11,007 nt of DNA, taken from contig CACZNY010000328.1 in NCBI GenBank assembly GCA_902782655.1, forward strand, positions 1 to 11,007. The letters are read 5' to 3'. Positions 4,430-11,007 of this stretch are shown here, one piece after another. This stretch comes from an uncultured Lachnospiraceae bacterium (lineage in GTDB: Bacteria > Bacillota > Clostridia > Lachnospirales > Lachnospiraceae). The notes beneath the pieces were generated by a model that was given only the letters and a program-made list of their open reading frames with translations, ran no database searches and was not told the DNA's origin. Numbering within the stretch: the first letter of the stretch is position 1; the number at the start of each line of letters is the position of its first letter. Both the position numbers and the translations under genes were made by a program.

Positions 4430-7207
4430 CTACATGGTGAAAAGCTCTTCTATCCCCGTTCCGGCCTCTATATCCACATTTGTCCTCTCACCGGGCGAGG
4501 TTATGACGAAGGCTCTTCCCCTGCCGTTATTTACGATATCATCCTGCTCGCTCTCGTTTATCGCTCCCGCATTCTCATAAAGCTTTATCAGATCCGTCAT
4601 GTCATTGGGAGAGAGCGGGAAGATAAAGCTGTACTGGCTGGCGTTTATTATCGCCGTAGACTTGCGCGCAAGCTCCTCCGTTCCGACGAAATCCTTGATA
4701 TTCTGCGTTATGACGATCTGCATGCCGTTGTACTTCCTTATGCGCTTGGCAAGCTGGAACATGAAGTCCAGCGCTATGGGATACTTGTCATCAATGAATA
4801 CATGCGCCTCGTCTATCACTATCACTATCTTCCTGTTAGCGTGGTACATCATATTGTACTCACGGTTTTTGATTATCTCATTGTCGAGCCACTTCAGCAC
4901 GAGCAGCATCTGCGCATTCGCTATGGTCCCGTTCTTATTGGCAAGCAGGGTCTGGAAATCAAACACCACGAAGTTTTCATCGGTGGTGATGGTCGCTTCA
5001 CCGTTCCATAGTGCGGAATCCCTGCCTCCCTCGGCAAATTTGGATACGGAAGCCATAAGGGTCCTTAAAATGCCCTTGGTGTATTCATTATCCGAAAAGC
5101 CGGTCTGGAAGGTTTCCAGTATGTCATCATACAGGTCATTGAAGGTAGGATAATCCGCCGGCGTAAGCTTTGAAAAATCAGTATCCTGGTCAATTCCGCG
5201 GCTCGTATACATATTGGTCGTAAGGCTGTTTAAGAATTCCAGCGCCTCGGGAGAAAGCCCCGGCAGGATCTGCCTGTAAAACTCCTCCAGGAACTGGAGA
5301 TGTGCGGAGAAGGTATTTGCCTTTGCGGTCTCCTCCGCCGTTTCATCATTCTCCTCATCATCGGAGAGGGAGGTGATGATATGGAAGGGATTGAGCCTTC
5401 CCTGGCTTGCCGTTCCGACATCTATTATCTTTCCGTTAAGCCCGGCTGCCATCTTCGTATACTCATTCTCTGGATCGAGTATGAATATCTTGGAATCCTC
5501 CGCCGCAAGCTGCGCGAGGATGCTCTTTGTGGCATAGGATTTACCGGAGCCCGATTTACCGATTATCACGGTATTGGAGTTTACCCGCTCCGTATCCCTG
5601 CGGAAGAAATTGATGAATACCGGTATGCCGGAGGATCTTCCGATAAAGAGTCCGTCCTCATCGTTAAGGCTCTTGTATACGAAGGGGAAAACGGCTGCGC
5701 AGGAGTTTGAGTGTATGCCCCTCTTGTATCTTTCAAAGGCGTCATAGCCCGAAAGCTGCAGGGATGAATATGCCTCAAACTGCTGCATCAGCATATCATT
5801 CGCCCTGAAGCCCTCCTCGGAAAGTGCCTGCCTTACCCGCTTCTTCCTTGAGTTGGGATCAGCCTTTGTCTTATATCCGCTCTTTTTTACCTCCGAAAGC
5901 TCATAGTCGTTTATCTGCATGAAGATATTGACATTGAAAAGGGTCTCGTTTTCGCCCTGCAGTGATCTTAATACATGAGCCAGAGCCTGTATCTGTGTAT
6001 CAAGGTCGATGATGCGGCTGGCCTTTGCGGTATTATTCCTCTGATCACGAAGCTCCTCCAGAGATCTGTCTATCTGCCTTATGCCCTTGCCCCGCTCTAT
6101 GGGGGTCATCTTCATCACTACCTTGCTGCCCACGGTATTGAACATCTGGGCGCCCCAGGCATTGCTTACCAGCACCGGATACTCCCTGAGCCTGAAATTA
6201 TGGGTTATGAGATCATCATACTGCACCGTGCGCGGACCTATCTTTATCTCATCAGGCAGGATCCAGTCCATGTATTTATCGGGGGGAAGCTCCTTTGCCA
6301 CCCTCTCGTCGAAGTTCATGCCGTAGCCGTACTTTAAGAATACCGCAAGCTCGCTGCCCTCCAGCTGATGGCATTCCATGTTGTTTGCAGCGAAGTCCTC
6401 TATGGCGTTCCTTATCTGCGTCTTAAGCATCTGTCTGTCCTTATGTATGAACATAAGATAATGGAAGGGCATGTATACCTTGTTTTTGAAGTCTATGTCC
6501 TGCAGCTGCTCTATCCGGTCCTGTATGATCCCTGCCCTTACGGTCAGCTCTTCCCTGCTGAAGATCCCGTTCATATAGGCTTCCTTCAGATCTTCAAGCT
6601 TCTTCTGTTCGTTCAGGATGAAATCATCATATATCACAGGCTGATCCAGCTTCACCAGATTGATGACCTCGTCCTCTGCCGCCGTGCGAAGTATCCCTCC
6701 GAAGACTCTGTCTATCATATTGTCCTGTCTGGTCTGGGTGTAGAATCTGAACTCCACCGAGGGTATGCTCATTACCACGGCGCTGTATTTGCCTCCGTAC
6801 TCAATGAAGGATCCGTCTATCCCGGTAAAAGGAGTGATGTCCTCTACGGTAAGGCTGTTTGAGGCAAGCGCAGCCTTCATCCTTTTTATTCGGCTCTTAT
6901 CCTCCTGATCCTCATCCTCTTTTTTGACCTTAAGATCCGCAGTGGACTTCACGAAGTATCTAGGCTGCCCGAGGTAACGTAGTCCGTACAATACCACCAT
7001 ATAGCCCTTCTCATCACCGAGAGGGATGACTAAAGCCACGGTGATGGCAAGCATTGCTATCGCAAAAAAGAATTTTGCAGGCAGATTCGATACAGCAAAG
7101 CTTATGACTATGAGCGCACCTACAGCGCCCACCAGGACATCCATCACCTCGATGCCCTTAAAAAGCTCAAGCCTTACGTTTGTTCTTTTGGGTATGACCC
7201 TCATCAT
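4430..7207 (-). CDS. virB4: VirB4-family conjugation/T4SS ATPase with PrgI/VirB3-like N-terminus
   Basis: The 925-residue protein is the cytoplasmic, membrane-associated motor that powers pilin handling and substrate transfer. The Walker A motif GKSGSGKS is at 550-557, a conserved D-P-E-N-E-Y follows at 578-583, Walker B with catalytic Glu is I-V-I-V-I-D-E-A-H at 794-802, and a sensor-like T-Q-N is near 834-836. This is the usual VirB4/TraC order. The N-terminal 90 residues contain two hydrophobic helices (about 22-40 and 43-62) between I-P-K-R-T-N-V and a Y-G-L-R-Y-L-G-Q-P-R-Y-F segment. This resembles the PrgI/VirB3 family, which is often a separate upstream gene, so a natural fusion is likely. 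Residues 95-540 form the VirB4 N-terminal domain. The start is at 7207 (a second ATG follows at 7204). GAGGAG lies directly after the stop of the upstream gene, only 18 nt away, suggesting coupled translation. Confidence 0.93.
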   Translation of the reverse strand: MMRVIPKRTNVRLELFKGIEVMDVLVGAVGALIVISFAVSNLPAKFFFAIAMLAITVALVIPLGDEKGYMVVLYGLRYLGQPRYFVKSTADLKVKKEDEDQEDKSRIKRMKAALASNSLTVEDITPFTGIDGSFIEYGGKYSAVVMSIPSVEFRFYTQTRQDNMIDRVFGGILRTAAEDEVINLVKLDQPVIYDDFILNEQKKLEDLKEAYMNGIFSREELTVRAGIIQDRIEQLQDIDFKNKVYMPFHYLMFIHKDRQMLKTQIRNAIEDFAANNMECHQLEGSELAVFLKYGYGMNFDERVAKELPPDKYMDWILPDEIKIGPRTVQYDDLITHNFRLREYPVLVSNAWGAQMFNTVGSKVVMKMTPIERGKGIRQIDRSLEELRDQRNNTAKASRIIDLDTQIQALAHVLRSLQGENETLFNVNIFMQINDYELSEVKKSGYKTKADPNSRKKRVRQALSEEGFRANDMLMQQFEAYSSLQLSGYDAFERYKRGIHSNSCAAVFPFVYKSLNDEDGLFIGRSSGIPVFINFFRRDTERVNSNTVIIGKSGSGKSYATKSILAQLAAEDSKIFILDPENEYTKMAAGLNGKIIDVGTASQGRLNPFHIITSLSDDEENDETAEETAKANTFSAHLQFLEEFYRQILPGLSPEALEFLNSLTTNMYTSRGIDQDTDFSKLTPADYPTFNDLYDDILETFQTGFSDNEYTKGILRTLMASVSKFAEGGRDSALWNGEATITTDENFVVFDFQTLLANKNGTIANAQMLLVLKWLDNEIIKNREYNMMYHANRKIVIVIDEAHVFIDDKYPIALDFMFQLAKRIRKYNGMQIVITQNIKDFVGTEELARKSTAIINASQYSFIFPLSPNDMTDLIKLYENAGAINESEQDDIVNNGRGRAFVITSPGERTNVDIEAGTGIEELFTM

Positions 7208-7225
7208 ATGCCTGTATGCTCCTCA

Positions 7226-9493
7226 TCAATTATCATCATCGCCTGTATTCGGATCGTAGAAGGCCGTATTCAGCGGATCATCATTATCCCCGCCGTTAAA
7301 TTCACCGCTCCCGGAAAGATCCTGCATTTCTATCTCCTGCCCGAGGCTGCCGCTCACTATATCCTGCATTTTTATCTCCTGTCCAAAGCTGCTGCCCAGA
7401 CCATTACCCGAAAGCTTCTGTGTGGGAATGCCGCTGCTTACTGAAGGCCTGCTTCCCTGACTCCTGCCGGAAAGATCCTGCATCTCTATCTCCTGCCCGA
7501 GACCTCCGCTGACTACATCCTGCATCTTAATTCCCTGCCCGGAGCCGCTGCTTAAGCCATTCCCCGAAGATCCCTGTGTGGGAATGCCGCTGCTTACCGA
7601 AGGCCTGCTTCCCTGACTCCTGCCGGAAAGATCCTGCATCTCTATCTCCTGCCCGAGACCTCCGCTGACTACATCCTGCATTTTGATCCCGGCTCCCCGG
7701 CTGCTGCCTGAAGCACTCTGCATGGGACCTCTGCTGTCTGTAAACCTTCCCTCCTGACTCTTGTCGGAAAGATCCTGAAGCTCTATTTCCTGGCCTGCTC
7801 CGCTTCCCAGTATATCCTGCATGCTTATGCCGGACTCCTTCTTCTTATCCTTACCGGTGCCCTGAGTACTGAAGGCTCCGGCTCCTGCTGCCCCTGTGGT
7901 CGATAAGGGTCTGTAGGATGAAAGCGCTGCCTGCGCTCTGGACTTTATCCCCGAGGACATGCCTGCGCCGGGCACATTGCCGTAGCCCTGAGGTCTTGAG
8001 GTGCTGGCGAACTTCCCTACACCGTCTCCGCTGCCCTCTCCTCCCCGTACTGATGCCCAGCCTCTTCTCATAGCGCCCATGAAAGCCCCGCCGGCTGCCT
8101 TCGCACCCCGGGCCGTTGCAGCGGCGGCCTTTCCCACCGGTTTTCCGACAAGCTTCGCATCATATGCTGCAAGCTTCTTTACACCGGCTGCCTCTACTCC
8201 TGCTATCTTCGCTCCTGCTGCCCATCCGGCAGCCCCGGTCATCTGCTCTCCCGTAGCCGCCGACTGGCTCAAGATCCCTGTGACAAGAGGTCCGAGATGC
8301 CTTACCGCCACAGCTCCGCCCATGGCAAAAAGCAGCATCATGAGATAGTCCTGAAGCCTTGCCCCGACAGAGTTTGAGTTTGAGAATCTGATATTTCCCG
8401 AAAAGATCTGCTCCAAAAGCATAAGATAAACCCTCATGCCTATAACGGAACCGTAGCCCTGAAAGAGCTTGCCAAGGAAAAGCTCAAACCATCTCCTGTA
8501 ATACTCACCGTCATCAAAGGGCATCAGTCCCACGAAGAAGGGCTGTATGACGAGGAGCACGACCACGTCAAAGACCCGCCCTATGAATACCACCAGCACC
8601 ATGCACATCACAATGGTGAAGTAGATCCCGCAGCCTATGCCTATGAAATAATCAAAGCCTCTGAAGGTAAAGGTTTTCTTTGTCTCCTCCGGGTCAGTGA
8701 AATTAGGTATGGACCGGCTATTATCGGCATAGTAAAAGGGCTTACGGTACTTATCGGTAAGAGAGGCCTTTGAGGGTCCATCGTCATAGCTTATATTGTA
8801 CTCCTTGCCGTCGGAATGCTTGTCCGTATCCACCGCATCCATTGAGGCTATGCAGTACACTATCCTCGCAATGCTGGTCTTGCCCTCATCTCCGTAGGTC
8901 AGCGCTTTGTCGATCGATGTAAGTATCGCCTGGGATAAAAGTATCATTGCGAAGGATATAAGGGGCGCAAGCAACAGATACAAGAGCGATCTGGCTGTCA
9001 TCCTCATTATATGGGTGACAGGCTTTGTATTCTCTCCTGCAAGCTCAAAGAAGGTTCTCGCTGTCGCGATCACAGCCATGAGGAAGCAGATTGAAAAGCC
9101 CACCACTATCATGGTGAAGAAAGCCCTCTGCACGGTCTCCTGACGAAAGACAGCGAAAAGCATCGGCACTCCGGTACCGCCTGCCTGTCCCTTGCCGATA
9201 TATACGGGACTCAGGCCGCTGACCACATTGAAGCAGTCCTCTATGCAGTCCAGAAGCAGGAGTATGGCAGACTGTACGAGGAACCACTTCGCGTAATACC
9301 ATTCGAGGATCATGTCTACAACCTGCCCCACTATGGTATCCATCACGCCGCTCACAGTCTGGGGTATGAGATCTGCCAGATACTTGAAGCCTGTGCTCAA
9401 CAGATCGCTGACCCACTCCCACATGGGATCGAGTATCTTGTCATAAACCCAGTTAAATACCTTGCTGAATAATCCGAGCTGCACTATCTCCAT
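7226..9493 (-). CDS. VirB6/TrbL-like polytopic channel protein with repetitive C-terminal tail
   Basis: The 755-residue protein has hydrophobic segments at about 65-92, 122-145, 165-195, 283-325, 345-365 and 383-408, typical of VirB6/TrbL-type inner membrane channel components of Gram-positive T4SSs. A P-F-D-D-G-E motif at 325-330, followed by an R-R-W-F helix, is shared with the neighbouring upstream protein. After the membrane part comes an Ala/Gly/Lys-rich basic stretch (about 410-550), then a repeat region (555-730) with eight I-x-(M/L)-Q-D motifs, and an acidic end (P-N-T-G-D-D-D-N). The tail is probably cytoplasmic and disordered. The ATG at 9493 shares its last position with the upstream TAA (TAATG), and GGAGG lies just before it, so the two VirB6-like proteins are translationally coupled. 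The tail makes it much longer than its 420-residue paralogue. The family call is by topology and context. Confidence 0.82.
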   Translation of the reverse strand: MEIVQLGLFSKVFNWVYDKILDPMWEWVSDLLSTGFKYLADLIPQTVSGVMDTIVGQVVDMILEWYYAKWFLVQSAILLLLDCIEDCFNVVSGLSPVYIGKGQAGGTGVPMLFAVFRQETVQRAFFTMIVVGFSICFLMAVIATARTFFELAGENTKPVTHIMRMTARSLLYLLLAPLISFAMILLSQAILTSIDKALTYGDEGKTSIARIVYCIASMDAVDTDKHSDGKEYNISYDDGPSKASLTDKYRKPFYYADNSRSIPNFTDPEETKKTFTFRGFDYFIGIGCGIYFTIVMCMVLVVFIGRVFDVVVLLVIQPFFVGLMPFDDGEYYRRWFELFLGKLFQGYGSVIGMRVYLMLLEQIFSGNIRFSNSNSVGARLQDYLMMLLFAMGGAVAVRHLGPLVTGILSQSAATGEQMTGAAGWAAGAKIAGVEAAGVKKLAAYDAKLVGKPVGKAAAATARGAKAAGGAFMGAMRRGWASVRGGEGSGDGVGKFASTSRPQGYGNVPGAGMSSGIKSRAQAALSSYRPLSTTGAAGAGAFSTQGTGKDKKKESGISMQDILGSGAGQEIELQDLSDKSQEGRFTDSRGPMQSASGSSRGAGIKMQDVVSGGLGQEIEMQDLSGRSQGSRPSVSSGIPTQGSSGNGLSSGSGQGIKMQDVVSGGLGQEIEMQDLSGRSQGSRPSVSSGIPTQKLSGNGLGSSFGQEIKMQDIVSGSLGQEIEMQDLSGSGEFNGGDNDDPLNTAFYDPNTGDDDN
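7304..7831 (-). repeat. Repeat region coding eight I-x-(M/L)-Q-D motifs
   Basis: Four units start at residues 555, 602, 654 and 706 of the VirB6-like protein. Each holds two motifs, G/E-I-x-M-Q-D and Q-E-I-E-(M/L)-Q-D-L-S, always 14 residues apart. The Met/Leu of the eight motifs are at 558, 572, 605, 619, 657, 671, 709 and 723. The linkers between units are Ser/Gly-rich and vary more. The last unit is cut short by the acidic C-terminus. Confidence 0.9.
7379..7690 (-). repeat. Two adjacent 156-bp tandem units, partly near-identical
   Basis: Two 52-codon units (7535-7690 and 7379-7534) follow each other. Within them, 7418-7525 and 7574-7681 (108 nt, offset exactly 156) match with a single difference by eye (T at 7442, C at 7598). 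Such high DNA identity, including silent positions, points to a recent duplication or gene conversion, while the outer units are more diverged. Confidence 0.88.
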
Positions 9494-10755
9494 TACAGCC
9501 CTCCTCCATTCTCATCATCATTTCCGGAGCCAAGGCTTCCGGCAATGCCCTTCCCCAGTCCCTTACCCAAAGCAGACGCTCCGCCTGTTGCATATGCCGC
9601 CGCTGCATTGGCTGCCCTCTTTGCGGCACTGCCCGCAAATGCAGCTATGAACTGCGAGCGGTGAAGAAGCTGTGAGGTTTCGGGGCTGAAAATATCGAGT
9701 ATGATGTACTGGCTCTGCCAGGCGCCTATAAGCCCGAAGGCTGTGATCGCCATCTTAAGTATCCATCCGGTGATTGGATTAAAGTCGGTCCCGAAGCTGA
9801 TATCGCCTGAGATCCCGATACTTGTGAGCAGGACACAGTATACCCGCATTACGAGTATCGGTCCGAAGGTTGCAAAGGAAAAGCCCGCAAAAAGCCTCGT
9901 CCAGCTCCTGAATTTCTCTCCGTCATCGAGAGGTATCGCCGATACGAACCAGGGGCTTGTAAGGAAGAGCACTGCCAGCATCAAAGCTCTCATCACGGCC
10001 TGCATCACTATGGTTATCATCACGAATATCATAAAGAGGCACAGGAGATAGGCATATATATAGTTTACGTCCAGCCAGTTGAAATAGTCCTTCACCGAGC
10101 TTTTCGCAAACATCCTTCCCGTCGAGCAGAGCTCCCTCGCGGAATCCGATTTCCACTCATCCCCAACGGTGAGCACGAATACAATATCCGCTATCCTCTG
10201 ATCTCCCTTCACGCTGCCGGCGGTGGTGATCACCTTGGTGACAGCGGCTCCGAGCTTCGTCACCGCAAGACAGGCTCCGGGTATCAGCATGAAGCTCACC
10301 ATTGCCTTGAATGAAGTGCGGAGCACCGAGCTCATCGGTCTTTTCATTTCATCCAAGGAATCCCCCATGGATCTTATCACGGCAAAGATGGTAAAAAGGA
10401 AGCAGAGCGGAGCGGCTCCCAGCATCATGTACCAGTAGGCATTCTGTATTCCGCTGCCGGTGAATACAGCCGTCATGAAATCAGCCTGTCCCACCACATT
10501 TCCCGCCACATCGGTTACATATATATCCTGGGTTCCGGCAAACATATCAAAGGACTGCTCCAGCACCCAGATAAAATTCAGCATGCTGATATACAGTGAA
10601 TATATAAGCTCGTAAACGGGCGCAAGGATAAGCTGGATTGTGAACTCCCAGGTATTCCAGAAGATCTTGGTTATGATATCCACTATCTCGTTATTCGCTA
10701 CGGCATCCATGATGGAGTTCATCATGGATTGAAAGCTGAGCACTGCAGGCTGCAT
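9493..10755 (-). CDS. VirB6/TrbL-like polytopic membrane protein (first of a tandem pair)
   Basis: The 420-residue protein has hydrophobic segments at about 38-66, 105-128, 148-172, 232-268, 285-312 and 330-355. The region A-I-P-L-D-D-G-E-K-F-R-S-W at 273-285, then F-G-P-I-L-V-M-R-V-Y, parallels the P-F-D-D-G-E ... G-M-R-V-Y region of the next protein, so the two are diverged paralogues. This topology and the position directly before VirB4 fit the channel-forming VirB6/TrbL group of Gram-positive T4SSs. The C-terminus (370-420) is Ala/Gly-rich and ends in an acidic Gly-rich tail, without the motif repeats of its neighbour. It starts at ATG 10755, three bases after the preceding stop, with AAAGGTGG upstream, and its TAA overlaps the next ATG by one base. 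Both features support a single operon. The family call is by pattern, without an alignment. Confidence 0.8.
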   Translation of the reverse strand: MQPAVLSFQSMMNSIMDAVANNEIVDIITKIFWNTWEFTIQLILAPVYELIYSLYISMLNFIWVLEQSFDMFAGTQDIYVTDVAGNVVGQADFMTAVFTGSGIQNAYWYMMLGAAPLCFLFTIFAVIRSMGDSLDEMKRPMSSVLRTSFKAMVSFMLIPGACLAVTKLGAAVTKVITTAGSVKGDQRIADIVFVLTVGDEWKSDSARELCSTGRMFAKSSVKDYFNWLDVNYIYAYLLCLFMIFVMITIVMQAVMRALMLAVLFLTSPWFVSAIPLDDGEKFRSWTRLFAGFSFATFGPILVMRVYCVLLTSIGISGDISFGTDFNPITGWILKMAITAFGLIGAWQSQYIILDIFSPETSQLLHRSQFIAAFAGSAAKRAANAAAAYATGGASALGKGLGKGIAGSLGSGNDDENGGGL

Positions 10756-10758
10756 ACT

Positions 10759-11007
10759 CTATACCACCTTTACCCTTTTTCTCATTCTGATAAGATACAC
10801 CACTACTCCCGCGATTATCCCGATGACGGCAAGTATCGCCAGCACCGCTGCGGCATTTATCCTGTAGCTTACCATGAATTCCGACATTGACCGGTTTCCG
10901 GCTCTGTCATACACAAAGAGGGTATAAGCTCCCGGCTCCGTGACGGAATTCACTATCTGAGGATCGCTTATAAGCTGGTCTCCCCTGTACAGCGCGCATC
11001 TTGCCAC
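10759..11007 (-). CDS. Ig-like single-pass membrane protein, partial (N-terminus off the right edge)
   Basis: Only the last 82 codons are in the window. The GTG at the very edge is probably not the true start, because the frame is open at the boundary and the visible part begins inside a folded domain. Seen are an Ig-like end (G-A-Y-T-L-F-V-Y-D-R-A-G-N-R-S, then a beta strand), a transmembrane helix (about 51-72 of the visible part) and a basic cytoplasmic tail (R-M-R-K-R-V-K-V-V). This is the same C-terminal arrangement as the protein at 1717-2856. Its stop is three bases before the first VirB6-like gene, so it is in the same operon. An extracellular scaffold or adhesin role is inference. 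Confidence 0.75.
   Translation of the reverse strand: MARCALYRGDQLISDPQIVNSVTEPGAYTLFVYDRAGNRSMSEFMVSYRINAAAVLAILAVIGIIAGVVVYLIRMRKRVKVV

Noticed and set aside
4121..5011. Plus-strand open frame of 296 codons
   Set aside because: It runs antisense across the end of VirB4 and the start of the solute-binding lipoprotein gene, both well supported. Its product is low in recognisable structure.
7304..7831. CRISPR array or mobile element repeat
   Set aside because: The repeats are in frame within a coding region, adjacent without unique spacers, and code for conserved peptide motifs.
9045..9422. Minus-strand frame inside the VirB6-like gene
   Set aside because: It is a shadow of the polytopic membrane protein in the correct frame; the composition is Arg/His/Gly-rich without a family pattern.

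Overview
The window is a single block of genes, all transcribed on the minus strand (right to left), and it encodes most of the membrane core of a Gram-positive-type type IV secretion system (T4SS). The sequence evidence for a Firmicute (my inference: class Clostridia, possibly Lachnospiraceae-like) is: strong AGGAGG-type ribosome binding sites, Gram-positive-style signal peptides and lipoboxes, and a VirB4 ATPase carrying a PrgI-like N-terminal domain. The block probably belongs to an integrative conjugative element or a related chromosomal T4SS locus. No relaxase, VirD4 coupling protein, peptidoglycan hydrolase, integrase or attachment site is inside the window, so mobility cannot be shown here.

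Layout in transcription order, from the right edge: the tail of an Ig-like single-pass membrane protein (11007 to 10759, partial); two adjacent polytopic VirB6/TrbL-like proteins (10755-9493 and 9493-7226), the second with a long repetitive C-terminal tail; a VirB4-family ATPase with a fused PrgI/VirB3-like N-terminus (7207-4430); a lipoprotein of the family 3 solute-binding proteins (4386-3586); a STAS-domain protein (3533-3252); a small charged protein (3179-2853); a second Ig-like single-pass surface protein (2856-1717); a VirB2/TrbC-like pilin (1648-1250); and a large lipoprotein that runs off the left edge (about 1150 to 1).

Spacing is tight: overlaps of 1 and 4 nt, then gaps of 3, 18, 43, 52, 68, 72 and about 100 nt, so the block reads as one operon. 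No convincing internal promoter was seen. Perfect or near-perfect inverted repeats lie around the pilin gene and may adjust the expression of the pilin relative to its neighbours. No stretch over 300 bases lacks a gene, and no plus-strand gene, tRNA, rRNA or CRISPR is supported.

How the parts may work together: VirB4 powers pilin handling and assembly, the two VirB6-like proteins form the inner membrane channel, the pilin forms the extracellular conduit or adhesive structure, and the Ig-like and lipoprotein components decorate the outer face of the membrane. The unusual part is a possible sensory or regulatory insert, a ligand-binding lipoprotein and a STAS switch protein, placed between the ATPase and the pilin. 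A second oddity is the VirB6-like tail, which carries eight copies of a short I-x-M-Q-D motif in a partly very recent tandem repeat.
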